DNA of 58,362 bases from a virus: the IMG/VR virus record IMGVR_UViG_3300047469_000377, positions 1 through 58,362 of that record. The stretch is one strand, 5' to 3'. The notes beneath the pieces are model-generated. The model ran no database searches and was not told the DNA's origin. It was given only the letters and a program-made list of their open reading frames with translations. Positions 47,801 to 55,164 of the stretch are shown here, one piece after another. The position numbers and the translations under genes were made by a program. Numbering within the stretch: the first letter of the stretch is position 1; every line of letters starts with the position of its first letter.

Positions 47801-48539
47801 CTTCCAGTCCGCCGCCGAAAGCTTCCTGGGCGCGTCGAAGGACAACGCCCAGACGCGCGAGGATTACCTGCGCGACATCGCCAAGGTGAAGGCGGGATCC
47901 GACAAGGTCGCGTCCGTCGCCGAGCGCAACGCGACGATCGCCGATCAGCAGCTCGCCGAACTGACCAAGCAGGTCGCGGGCATCCTGGGCGTGAACGAAA
48001 GCGTCCAGTCGGTTGAGGCCGCGATCGCTGCCCTGACCCGCGCCTTCGGCAACTACACCGCCGTGTCGGGCCAGCAGTTGGGCGCGAACCCCTCGGCCAA
48101 CGCGGCGCTCGCCGCGGCGACCGGGTATCGCGGCGACTTCGGCACCGGCGGCTTTCAGGCGTGGATCGAGCAGCAGGACGAAAGCACCAAGGCGATCGCG
48201 CGCCGCGTGCTGACGCAGTTCGGCCAGACCCAGCGCATCGGGTTCAAGACCGGCGGCAGCTTCAAGGTCGGCGGCTTCGGCGGCACCGACAGCCAGCTGA
48301 CCCAGATCAACACCAGCCCGGGCGAGATGATCAACGTCAGCAAGCGCGACGTGATGGATGACGCCGCATCGGGCATTGACGCCCTGCTTGTCGAGTTCCA
48401 GGCGCTCAACCGGCGCCAGGAACAGGTGATCGTCAACACAGGCTCAATGGCGCGCCAACTGGCGACCTTCAAGAAGAACGGTCTCTACGTGCGCGGCGAG
48501 GATCCCGACCTGCCGCTGCCGGTCTCGGTGTCGGCCTGA
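44841..48539 (+). CDS. Tail tape measure protein
   Basis: 1232 residues. Opens GNLRAFLGLDSAEFETGLKK, the tape-measure start; long coiled-coil regions; two hydrophobic segments, near 60-90 and 706-753 (Gly/Ala/Met-rich). A tandem repeat of about 60 residues lies at about 783-838 and 843-898 (IRALEIAKMRAGG..., IRTLEIALMRATG...). The extended length sets the tail length; at about 1.5 angstrom per residue this would be roughly 180 nm. The last 60 residues contain Gly-rich segments typical of the tail-tip end. Confidence 0.93.
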   Translation: MGVEAVGNLRAFLGLDSAEFETGLKKSAKSGGKFALDLNKGMGSALKDIESRLYGTSRSAGVAGNALAGAGLAGAAAGAAIVAAFTGARSAMMFADDISDVANRFKVTTDYLQEQRFIVHALGGDYKDADKALEGFQSAFGAARAGLTAKAVKPFTALGLDPKNFGSVQEALIAVTNKVANLKNAAEQAAIADKLGLSAMLPALREGSAAMEDLRQKAHDLGYVMDAELIEKAGSANDKFEDLTAILDVQFKSAMVSAVPLIMSVTGALVDGVEAASNFAEQLASVSDWLGKFSKTTLSGEVVQTDRERLFGQMMNPGKAGGGRSNVNMARQGQVKAPAALQVSAQAMQAMFGVPKTEPKGTLNATGGGGKDKSAQIAAASAEAIAQASKDELAARMALTGDIAKLGALRLAEIGAETKRETERLSAAAKDKKITAAAAQTAITSIEAAAVSKRLLASRETEEQLASAALGREQDTARIRDQIASIDASFARSATERNNIEMAQLSARQAMDRKVQNQDLAQQVSRGEITEALAFEAKFATQALQIAQRREQEQKAAAAVEAEANTRAESALEIQIDGLAIQADQAKTSAERRDLDARILELQQELERLKLQEVIASAQSTDLEKSIARSRLAMLDATKKSAKEKSVEVMEGAFADAGNAVDDMVRAFESNDWNGAFKGVMEAVKAVEIAFGKGGLEGKIGAVAGIVSAIGSALGGSTGSALSGAASGAMMGMQLGGPVGAAVGAVAGGLASLFGSSKAKKKAKKAAAAQAAADAAAAAKAEADQIRALEIAKMRAGGNEAGATAAEQSDILAGMSAAAQALQKEVWALEAASEAAVDAAEHAAKIRTLEIALMRATGDAAGAELAEREDLLKTMSETEQQLQRQVWAQEDLAAAAKEAADALSEATDRAMSGIETARDDVAAAYDREASALEQRSQDLKSFAENIRAFMGGLEDGLSTTQSYAEAQARFSKTLGAASLGDPGAQADFQSAAESFLGASKDNAQTREDYLRDIAKVKAGSDKVASVAERNATIADQQLAELTKQVAGILGVNESVQSVEAAIAALTRAFGNYTAVSGQQLGANPSANAALAAATGYRGDFGTGGFQAWIEQQDESTKAIARRVLTQFGQTQRIGFKTGGSFKVGGFGGTDSQLTQINTSPGEMINVSKRDVMDDAASGIDALLVEFQALNRRQEQVIVNTGSMARQLATFKKNGLYVRGEDPDLPLPVSVSA

Positions 48540-49435
48540 TGTTCACGCTGATCCGCCCCGCCGCGATCCCGCTGGCCGCCCTGACCGACAGCAATGTCGC
48601 CGAGACCATCACGCTCTATTCTGGCGGCGCCAGCTACGACACGGGCGAAACGGCCCGGATCGATGGCGCTAACGGCGCGCGCTATTACGAAAGCTTGGTC
48701 GACGACAACTCGGGCAACCCGGTCACGGACACCACCAAATGGATCGACCGCGGCCCGACCAATCGCTGGAAGGCGCTGGACGGGTCGACCACGTCACAAA
48801 CCTTGAACGCCGAGTCGATCGAATACGAGTTCGTCGCCGCCGGGCGCGCCGACAGCGTGGCGGTGTTCAACGTCGACGCGGCCTCGTTACGGGTCAAGCA
48901 GACGACACCTGGTGGAACAGTGGTGTTCGATGAGACCATCAGTCTGGTGTCGACGAGCGGCATTACCGATTGGTGGGCCTGGCTCTTCGAGCCGATCGAG
49001 CGCGCCACCAAGAAGGTGGTGTTCGGCCTGAAGCCCTATGTCGACGCCACCATCACCGTGACCCTGGCGTCGCCGGGCGGTGTGGCGGCCTGCGGCCTGA
49101 TCGTCGCCGGGCAATCCAAGGGGCTGGGCGGCACGCGGTGGGGCGGGTCCTTCGGCATCGACGACTTCAGCGTCAAGGGCAAGGACGAGTTCGGCAATAG
49201 CGGCGTCGTCGAGCGCGCCTTCGCCGACCGTGCCGGCTTCACGGTTTGGGTCAACGACGCTCACCTCGACAACACAGGCAACCTGCTCACCCGCTATCGC
49301 GCCACCCCGATCGTCTGGGTCGGCGATCCGACCCGCTCTTCCACCGTCGTCTACGGCTGGCCGGAGACCTGGAACATGGAGTTCCAGGAAGGCGGCGAGA
49401 ACCTTCTTTCCATTGACCTTGGGGGTCTGACCTGA
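48539..49435 (+). CDS. Tail-tip/minor tail protein
   Basis: 298 residues, TGATG-coupled after the tape measure. Beta-rich, with SGGASYDTGETARIDGANGA and YYESLVDDNSGNPVTDTTKW resembling a carbohydrate-binding module (W...Y..G..V pattern), then AWLFEPIERATKKVVFGLKP. It should belong to the baseplate or tip. A specific family (Dit or other) is not recognised. Confidence 0.7.
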   Translation: MFTLIRPAAIPLAALTDSNVAETITLYSGGASYDTGETARIDGANGARYYESLVDDNSGNPVTDTTKWIDRGPTNRWKALDGSTTSQTLNAESIEYEFVAAGRADSVAVFNVDAASLRVKQTTPGGTVVFDETISLVSTSGITDWWAWLFEPIERATKKVVFGLKPYVDATITVTLASPGGVAACGLIVAGQSKGLGGTRWGGSFGIDDFSVKGKDEFGNSGVVERAFADRAGFTVWVNDAHLDNTGNLLTRYRATPIVWVGDPTRSSTVVYGWPETWNMEFQEGGENLLSIDLGGLT

Positions 49436-50310
49436 TGCCCGCTCCTACCTTCACGCCCATGCCCCCGGCGCCGTCCCGCCAGACCGACGGGGAGGCCGCT
49501 TACGTGCCGAAGGCCGACGCCTGGGCGGATGCCGTCCCTGTGGCCGGCGCTGAGATGCAGGCGATCGGGGAATATTGCCAGGAGCGGGCCGAATACATCG
49601 ACACCGCCGTGGCTGACGCCGATGCGATGCTCGACGATAAGCTGGCCAGCGCCGGCTATATCGGCACGTCGACGGACACCCTGGCGATCGGATCCGGCGC
49701 CAAGTCCCTGACCATCGAAGAGGATCTCTCTTTCCGTGACGGTTCGTGGGTGCAGTTCGTCGATGCGGCAAACGCCGCGAACTACATGTACCTGCGCGCG
49801 AACTACAATCCCTCGACCGGTGTGATCTCCGGCACGGTGGCCGCTGACGCGTTTGTGGGATCGGGCAGCAAGAGTTCCTGGATCGTGCAGTTGACCGGCC
49901 CAGCCGGTCCGGCGCGCGCCCTGGCTACGGCCGCCGAGGTGCTGGCCGGCGCCAACGCGAGCAAGGCGGTGTCGCCGGAGGCGCTCGCGCTGAGCCAGGA
50001 ACCCATCGCCGCCACCGTGACGGGTGGGCAGACGCCCGATTGCAGCAACAGCAAGATCTTCGACTGGCTGCTGAGCGGGAGCATTACGCTGAACCCGCCC
50101 TCGGCCACCCTGAACGGCGCATCGGGTCTGATCTACATGAAGCAGCCGTCGTCCGGCGGCCCATATACCTTGACGCGCAACGCCGCGGTGAAAAAGGCCG
50201 CAGATCTGAATCTGACGCTGTCGGTCAGCGCCAACAAGGTCGACGTGCTGGCCTGGGCCATTCGCGGCGGCGTGATGGAGATCATCGGTTTCCAACGGGA
50301 CGTCAGCTGA
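49435..50310 (+). CDS. Tail fibre-like protein
   Basis: 291 residues. N-terminal FTPMPPAPSRQTDGEAAYVP and a Trp-containing attachment-like region, a helical hinge (EYCQERAEYIDTAVADADAM), then repetitive beta sequence (IGTSTDTLAIGSGAKSLTIE, TGVISGTVAADAFVGSGSKS). A likely fibre component that attaches to the tip. The gene overlaps the previous one and the next by 1-4 bases. Confidence 0.65.
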   Translation: MPAPTFTPMPPAPSRQTDGEAAYVPKADAWADAVPVAGAEMQAIGEYCQERAEYIDTAVADADAMLDDKLASAGYIGTSTDTLAIGSGAKSLTIEEDLSFRDGSWVQFVDAANAANYMYLRANYNPSTGVISGTVAADAFVGSGSKSSWIVQLTGPAGPARALATAAEVLAGANASKAVSPEALALSQEPIAATVTGGQTPDCSNSKIFDWLLSGSITLNPPSATLNGASGLIYMKQPSSGGPYTLTRNAAVKKAADLNLTLSVSANKVDVLAWAIRGGVMEIIGFQRDVS

Positions 50311-51038
50311 TGCGATCAGTGGCGGCGTTGGTCATGGGCGGCGGCTTCTCGATGGCCGCGAGCTCGATCTGGCTCGACCCCTCCGACCTCTCGACCCTGC
50401 GCCAGGAGATCACCGGCGCCAGCGCGACGACGGCGGTGGCCGTCGGTGACCCGGTCGGGTCCATGCTGAACCGCGGCGTCATCGGTGAATGGCTCACGGC
50501 GCCGAGCACCGGCGCCCGGCCCATCCTGCGGATGGACGGCAGCGGACGGTTCTATCTCGAGTTCGACGGCGTCAATGACACCCTGGTGTTCACCTCGGCG
50601 CAGATGGCGGCGATTGTGGGCGGCCCATATGCGATCTTCGCAGCATGGCTCCTACGCGACGGCGACAGCCCCACGGGGTCAAACCGATTTGTGATCGGGT
50701 CAGGAACGGGCGGCGTCCGTGTCGGCTGGGCTTTTCCAAATGTCTTGGTCTTCAACGACCTGGAGAGCGATGGGCTGTCCGGGGAGAGCGACACCGACAA
50801 GCATGTGATGACCGCGATCCAGAGCACGAGTGGACGCTATGTGCACGAGAGCGCGGACATCAGCGTGAATGATGCCGACACGACCTACCTTGCCTCGGTC
50901 GCCGATCTGGCGCTTTCGCGCCGTAGCACGGCTTTCAGCCAGTCGGATCTCTACGGCATGGTGATCCAGGCCGGATCGATCGATGCAGACTTCCAGGCGG
51001 CTGTTGAGCTGCGACTGGCCCAGGCCATCGGCCTCTAA
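50310..51038 (+). CDS. Tail protein with LamG-like domain
   Basis: 242 residues from ATG 50310 (TGATG). ILRMDGSGRFYLEFDGVNDT, then YAIFAAWLLRDGDSPTGSNR and beta strands to LSRRSTAFSQSDLYGMVIQA suggest a concanavalin/LamG-like jelly roll common in fibre and spike proteins. A host-surface binding role is likely. The start is coupled; the longer frame upstream is rejected. Confidence 0.65.
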   Translation: MRSVAALVMGGGFSMAASSIWLDPSDLSTLRQEITGASATTAVAVGDPVGSMLNRGVIGEWLTAPSTGARPILRMDGSGRFYLEFDGVNDTLVFTSAQMAAIVGGPYAIFAAWLLRDGDSPTGSNRFVIGSGTGGVRVGWAFPNVLVFNDLESDGLSGESDTDKHVMTAIQSTSGRYVHESADISVNDADTTYLASVADLALSRRSTAFSQSDLYGMVIQAGSIDADFQAAVELRLAQAIGL

Positions 51039-51059
51039 CCATCACCAAAGGATATCGGT

Positions 51060-51524
51060 ATGGACCTGGCGATCGTGATCGGCGACGAGCCTCCAATCGC
51101 ATGCGCCTTCGGGCGTGAAATCCGCCTCGGCGAGGAGTTCGTCGAATACGACACCGCGATGATTTGGTCGGAGGAAGAGCGGAACGCGCGCGGCCTGTTC
51201 ACGATCGTTCCCGCCGCCCCGCCACCGGCGGGGCAGGTGATCGCCAGCCTGGCGCTGGAGTGCTTCGAGGGCGGCGTGCGTCGCGTGGCGACCTATCAGC
51301 AGGCCGCACCGACGCGGCGCCTGATCCCGAAGTCGGTGATCCAGGAACGCTTGATCGACGCCGATCTGCTGGACGATGTGTTCGAGGCGCTCGAGGCCAA
51401 CCGCGTCGCCTATGTCCGGTGGTTCGCACCGAACCATCCGAACGTGTTCGCCGACGACGAAGCGATGGTGCAGCTGCTTACCGCCGTCGGCGCCGACGTT
51501 GCCGCGATCACCGCGCCGGCCTGA
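51060..51524 (+). CDS. Hypothetical tail-region protein, 154 aa
   Basis: Starts ATG at 51060 (after AAAGGATATCGG). ALECFEGGVRRVATYQQAAP, then VIQERLIDADLLDDVFEALE. Could be a small fibre chaperone or assembly protein. No family is recognised. Confidence 0.6.
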   Translation: MDLAIVIGDEPPIACAFGREIRLGEEFVEYDTAMIWSEEERNARGLFTIVPAAPPPAGQVIASLALECFEGGVRRVATYQQAAPTRRLIPKSVIQERLIDADLLDDVFEALEANRVAYVRWFAPNHPNVFADDEAMVQLLTAVGADVAAITAPA

Positions 51525-51552
51525 TCACCCCAACCTCCGCAGCGCGGGGTGA
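51525..51552 (+). terminator. Hairpin TCACCCC/GGGGTGA
   Basis: A 7-bp stem (51525-51531, 51546-51552) with a 14-base loop between the 154-aa gene and the second tail-tube gene. No T-run; an attenuator or processing hairpin is possible. Confidence 0.5.
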
Positions 51553-51584
51553 CCGCGGCTCGTCCAGAATAGCAAGGAGGTCCC

Positions 51585-52067
51585 ATGGCCGATTCAGGCG
51601 CCATGATCGGCTATCACTCAAGGATCGAATTCGAGACGGCGGCAGGGACCGACGCTTTCGTCGACCTGGCCGAGGTCACCGATATCACCCCGCCGGCCGA
51701 CAGTGTCGATGTCGTCGATGTCACGCACGGGGCAAGCCCAGACTCGACGCGCGAGGCGATCCCCGGTCTGACGGATCCCGGCGAAATCAGCCTGGAGATG
51801 AACTTCATCCCCGGCGCCAACGGTGACGCCTACATCCGGGCGTGGCGGGCAGCGCGTGACCGCCGGAAGGTCCGCATCACCTTCCCAAACGATATCATCT
51901 GGACCTTTACCGCCTTCGTGACGGGTTACACCCCAGCGACGCCAAACGAAGACAAGCTGACCGCGACCCTGACCTGCAAGGTCAGCGGGTCGGCGATCAC
52001 CAGCAACGCCGGTGACGGATCTTTGGACTTCGGCATCAACGGAAATCCCCTCCTAACCCTTATCTAA
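51585..52067 (+). CDS. Second tail-tube paralogue
   Basis: 160 residues with a strong AAGGAGG site. It aligns without gaps along almost its whole length with the 43607-44038 tail tube protein (GEVTDITPP/AEVTDITPP, SPDSTREFIAGLTDPGEVSI/SPDSTREAIPGLTDPGEISL, ITFPND), roughly 60-65 % identical by eye, but carries a different C-terminus. It lies among fibre genes, 7.5 kb from the first copy. It may form a special tail segment, tip adaptor or minor tube component. Confidence 0.85.
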   Translation: MADSGAMIGYHSRIEFETAAGTDAFVDLAEVTDITPPADSVDVVDVTHGASPDSTREAIPGLTDPGEISLEMNFIPGANGDAYIRAWRAARDRRKVRITFPNDIIWTFTAFVTGYTPATPNEDKLTATLTCKVSGSAITSNAGDGSLDFGINGNPLLTLI

Positions 52068-52078
52068 CGGAGCACACC

Positions 52079-52855
52079 ATGCACATTCGCAGCCTGCGGG
52101 CGGCGGTCGCCCTGGCCGCCGCCCTTTTCATGTCCGGCGCGGCCCTGGCCGACAACCTGGTCGTGAAGGACGCCAACGGTGCGACGAAGTCGACGGCCAC
52201 CAAGACGATCGGCGGCGTCGAGTTCCCCAAGCACATCACCGCGGACTCGACCGGCGCGATCATCGACCCGGCGACGTCGGGCGCCCAGGCGACGACGAAC
52301 ACCAAGCTCGACACCCTGATCACCAATACGGCCGCCGCGACGCCGGCCGGCACCAACGCGATCGGCGACGTCGGTTCCGCCAGCTTCTCGGTGAACTGCA
52401 GCACCCTGACGCTGCCGGGCACGGGTGGCGCCTATGCCAGTGGCGACCTGGCGGCCAACAGCGCCACGGCCGGATCCGTCACGCCGCTCTCGTGCGTGGT
52501 CGCCCGCTATTCCGGCGGCCCGATCTCGGTGACCAAGGCCCGGGTTCTGACGAGCACGACGGGGCTGACGAACGCCAGCTTCAGGGTGCACGCCTACACG
52601 TCGAGCCCGACCGTGACGAACGGCAACGACGGCGTCTTCCTGAGCACGGCCAGCGGCCACTTCTGCCGCCTCGACGTCACCGTCGACCTCGCCTTCAGCG
52701 ACGGGGCCGAGGGGCTGGGCGAACCGACGTCGGGATCGACTTGCACGCGGGTGCTGTCGGCCACGCAGACAATCTACGTCCTGGTCGAAGCGCGAGCGGC
52801 TTACGCCTGGACCGCGGCGCAGACCCTGGTCGTGACCTTGGAGGGTTACAACTGA
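52079..52855 (+). CDS. Protein with Sec signal peptide in the fibre region
   Basis: 258 residues. The N-terminus MHIRSLRAAVALAAALFMSG then AALADN is a classical signal peptide with an ALA cleavage site. The mature part is beta/Thr/Ser-rich with Cys (VNCSTLTLPGTGGAYASGDL, SGHFCRLDVTVDLAF). A signal peptide is unusual for a tail protein; it could be a periplasmic or exported moron or a receptor-mimic. A good ribosome-binding site (GGAG) precedes it. Confidence 0.7.
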   Translation: MHIRSLRAAVALAAALFMSGAALADNLVVKDANGATKSTATKTIGGVEFPKHITADSTGAIIDPATSGAQATTNTKLDTLITNTAAATPAGTNAIGDVGSASFSVNCSTLTLPGTGGAYASGDLAANSATAGSVTPLSCVVARYSGGPISVTKARVLTSTTGLTNASFRVHAYTSSPTVTNGNDGVFLSTASGHFCRLDVTVDLAFSDGAEGLGEPTSGSTCTRVLSATQTIYVLVEARAAYAWTAAQTLVVTLEGYN

Positions 52856-53025
52856 TGCCGTCTCCCGCACTTCGCAAAGTCGTCGTCACCCCCAACCATC
52901 CCACGGGTGTGGGGGCTCCCGCTGGCTTCGGCTTCCTGCGGATCGGCTCGCCGGGGTCCTCCCAACTCGTTCGCATCGGAGCTGACACCTCCGCTGCGCG
53001 CATCCTAATCCCGACTGGAGCCTGA
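52855..53025 (+). CDS. Small protein before the tail spike, 56 aa
   Basis: ATG at 52855 (TGATG). RKVVVTPNHPTGVGAPAGFG, then FLRIGSPGSSQLVRIGADTS. Small beta-type protein; stop is 3 bases before the tail spike. A small fibre-attachment or trimerisation peptide is possible. Confidence 0.65.
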   Translation: MPSPALRKVVVTPNHPTGVGAPAGFGFLRIGSPGSSQLVRIGADTSAARILIPTGA

Positions 53026-53027
53026 TC

Positions 53028-55124
53028 ATGGCGGACCTCTACACCAGCACGCCCGCCGACCTGGCGGCCATCCAGAATGCTCTCGGCATCACGCCATCGG
53101 TCGCGCCGCCCGCTTCTCCGCAGGCAAACCAGATTTGGCTGAGCAAGAGCTTGGAGAAGCTCGGCGTGTCCGACTCCGCGTCTGATCGGATGCCTCTCGG
53201 CCTGGGCGGCCAAGAACAGACGGTCTGGATCTATAACGGCTACCTCTATAACCTCTACACCGGCGGCACGCGCCAAGTCATCCGGGTCCCACTGACCGCC
53301 GACCCCCTTGAATCCGTCCACTTCTATGGGACGGTTTCAGGTTCGCTGCTGACAGTCTCAGAGCCCGGCGCTGGGTCCGTTGTCTCGCCGGACAAGGGCG
53401 GCCCGATCAAGCCTGGAATGACGCTACAGGTCGGTATCGGTGCGGTCATTCAGCCCTATGGGACGGCGAGCACGACGGGCACCGGAGGTGTGGGCACCTA
53501 TAAGCTGGATCAAGTCCCCGGCGACGTGGCCGCGCCAATCACCCTGGCCTGTAACTGGTGGAGCGTGCCGTTCCTCGCGATTGGCTCCGGTCGCGGCGGC
53601 TTCGCGAACTCGGCTGCGCACGGCGCGACCTACGTGGAGGGCGATAACCTCTACGACTACTTTGTAGACCTGACGGGCGTGTCCGTGAACGCCACCTGGG
53701 CCAGCGGCGCGACCACGATTACGATTAACTCCATCACGGGCTCCGAGCCGATCCTGCCGGGCATGCCCATTACGTTGGCGGCAAGCTCGGGCACGCGCCC
53801 CACCGGCATCCCGGCCGGAACGCTGATCGGTTCTCAGGTCTCGGGCACGCCCAACGGGGCCGGGGTCTATAACCTGGTCACCGGATCGTCTTTCCCCGTC
53901 CTGACCACTGCCGCCACGACGACGGCGCTCGGTACCTCCGTGGCCATTCTGCTGGGCGCTCAAGCTCTGCGGATGGCCACGTCGACCAAAGCGAACGCCA
54001 TGACCGCTTGGGTGACGCAACCTGTGATCATCGCGCCGGCCGCCCGCGACGCTATCGGCAACAACGGGACCGGCAACGGCAACCCGTGGGTGATCAAGGT
54101 TGGCTCAACGTACTATCTCTTCCTCGAGTATTTTCAGTTCAACACCTTCCCGGTTGAAGGCTCAACGCTGTCTTGGCAGACCTCGCTGTGGTCGGCCGCT
54201 TCGCCGTCCGGCCCATTCTCAGTGGTGATTCCGCAACTGACTACGCTGCGGCCGACGCCGAACGCCTCCGTTTCCCACGTCCGGCCATACCTTGAAGCCG
54301 CGACTGGACAATATGTGGCGTATTTCCACAGCCAGCCGTGGGGGCGGGTGCTGCCGTCTGATCTTTATCGGGCGACGATCCCGATCGCAGACATCGCCAC
54401 CGACAAATGGACTCTGACGAACAACAAGGGTCCGATCATGAAGCGCCGGCATATTTGGGAGGTCGACCAAGTCGCCGACTGCGACGCCATCGAAATGCCC
54501 GATGGCTCGCATATCTTGTTCTACACGGCCGCCGACAACGCCGCGCCGAGCGAGTTCCACATCATGGGCACTCGCATGTTCCCGATGCCGCAGCAGCGCT
54601 CCAGCGGAAGATGGGTGGATGCTATCGGCGGGATCGAGCGGCAGCTTCAGCCAAACGACCAGCTCGGCCTGAAGGCTCTCAGCATCGACGCCGCCAAGAC
54701 GCCCCCCGCGAGGACATCCGACGTCTGGACGCAAACGGTTGCCACCGCTGCGCTCGGAAACGGCGTTCTCGTCAGCAACGGCGTGACGGGCAACTATGCG
54801 AGCTGGACCCTGGGGGCGCTGTGGCCCGGCTCATATCGGGTCACGATCCTCTATCGGAAAGGGCCGGATGGTGGTGAGATCTATCCAACCATGAGCGAGA
54901 GCGGCGCTGGCTCGTTGTGGCCGGTCAACCCGGTTGGGACGTTGTTCGTCGACAGTTATGCGGCATCGCTGAGTGAGAACAATGTCGCGACGTTCGACTT
55001 CATCATGCTCGGAACCGAGCCATTTCCCCGTCAGATCCGGTTCTTTTCCAACACGAAACATGCGTCTTCGACCGGGTATATGATCGGCCTTACCCAGGTG
55101 TCGATCATCAAGACGTCGAAGTAA
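53028..55124 (+). CDS. Tail spike/fibre with beta-propeller-like glycosidase fold
   Basis: 698 residues. A short N-terminal repeat (DLYTSTPADLAAIQNALGIT) that looks like a phage-attachment part, then extended beta sequence. The middle has NPWVIKVGSTYYLFLEYFQF, then YLEAATGQYVAYFHSQPWGR and MPDGSHILFYTAADNAAPSE, the 'DPxVxxxGTYYLF(Y)' pattern of five-bladed propeller (GH43-like) glycosidases. Likely degrades or binds host surface polysaccharide. Last gene of the tail module; the strand reverses after it. Confidence 0.75.
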   Translation: MADLYTSTPADLAAIQNALGITPSVAPPASPQANQIWLSKSLEKLGVSDSASDRMPLGLGGQEQTVWIYNGYLYNLYTGGTRQVIRVPLTADPLESVHFYGTVSGSLLTVSEPGAGSVVSPDKGGPIKPGMTLQVGIGAVIQPYGTASTTGTGGVGTYKLDQVPGDVAAPITLACNWWSVPFLAIGSGRGGFANSAAHGATYVEGDNLYDYFVDLTGVSVNATWASGATTITINSITGSEPILPGMPITLAASSGTRPTGIPAGTLIGSQVSGTPNGAGVYNLVTGSSFPVLTTAATTTALGTSVAILLGAQALRMATSTKANAMTAWVTQPVIIAPAARDAIGNNGTGNGNPWVIKVGSTYYLFLEYFQFNTFPVEGSTLSWQTSLWSAASPSGPFSVVIPQLTTLRPTPNASVSHVRPYLEAATGQYVAYFHSQPWGRVLPSDLYRATIPIADIATDKWTLTNNKGPIMKRRHIWEVDQVADCDAIEMPDGSHILFYTAADNAAPSEFHIMGTRMFPMPQQRSSGRWVDAIGGIERQLQPNDQLGLKALSIDAAKTPPARTSDVWTQTVATAALGNGVLVSNGVTGNYASWTLGALWPGSYRVTILYRKGPDGGEIYPTMSESGAGSLWPVNPVGTLFVDSYAASLSENNVATFDFIMLGTEPFPRQIRFFSNTKHASSTGYMIGLTQVSIIKTSK

Positions 55125-55164
55125 CCCCACACCGTACTCAAAACAACGTTGCCGAGCACGTCCC

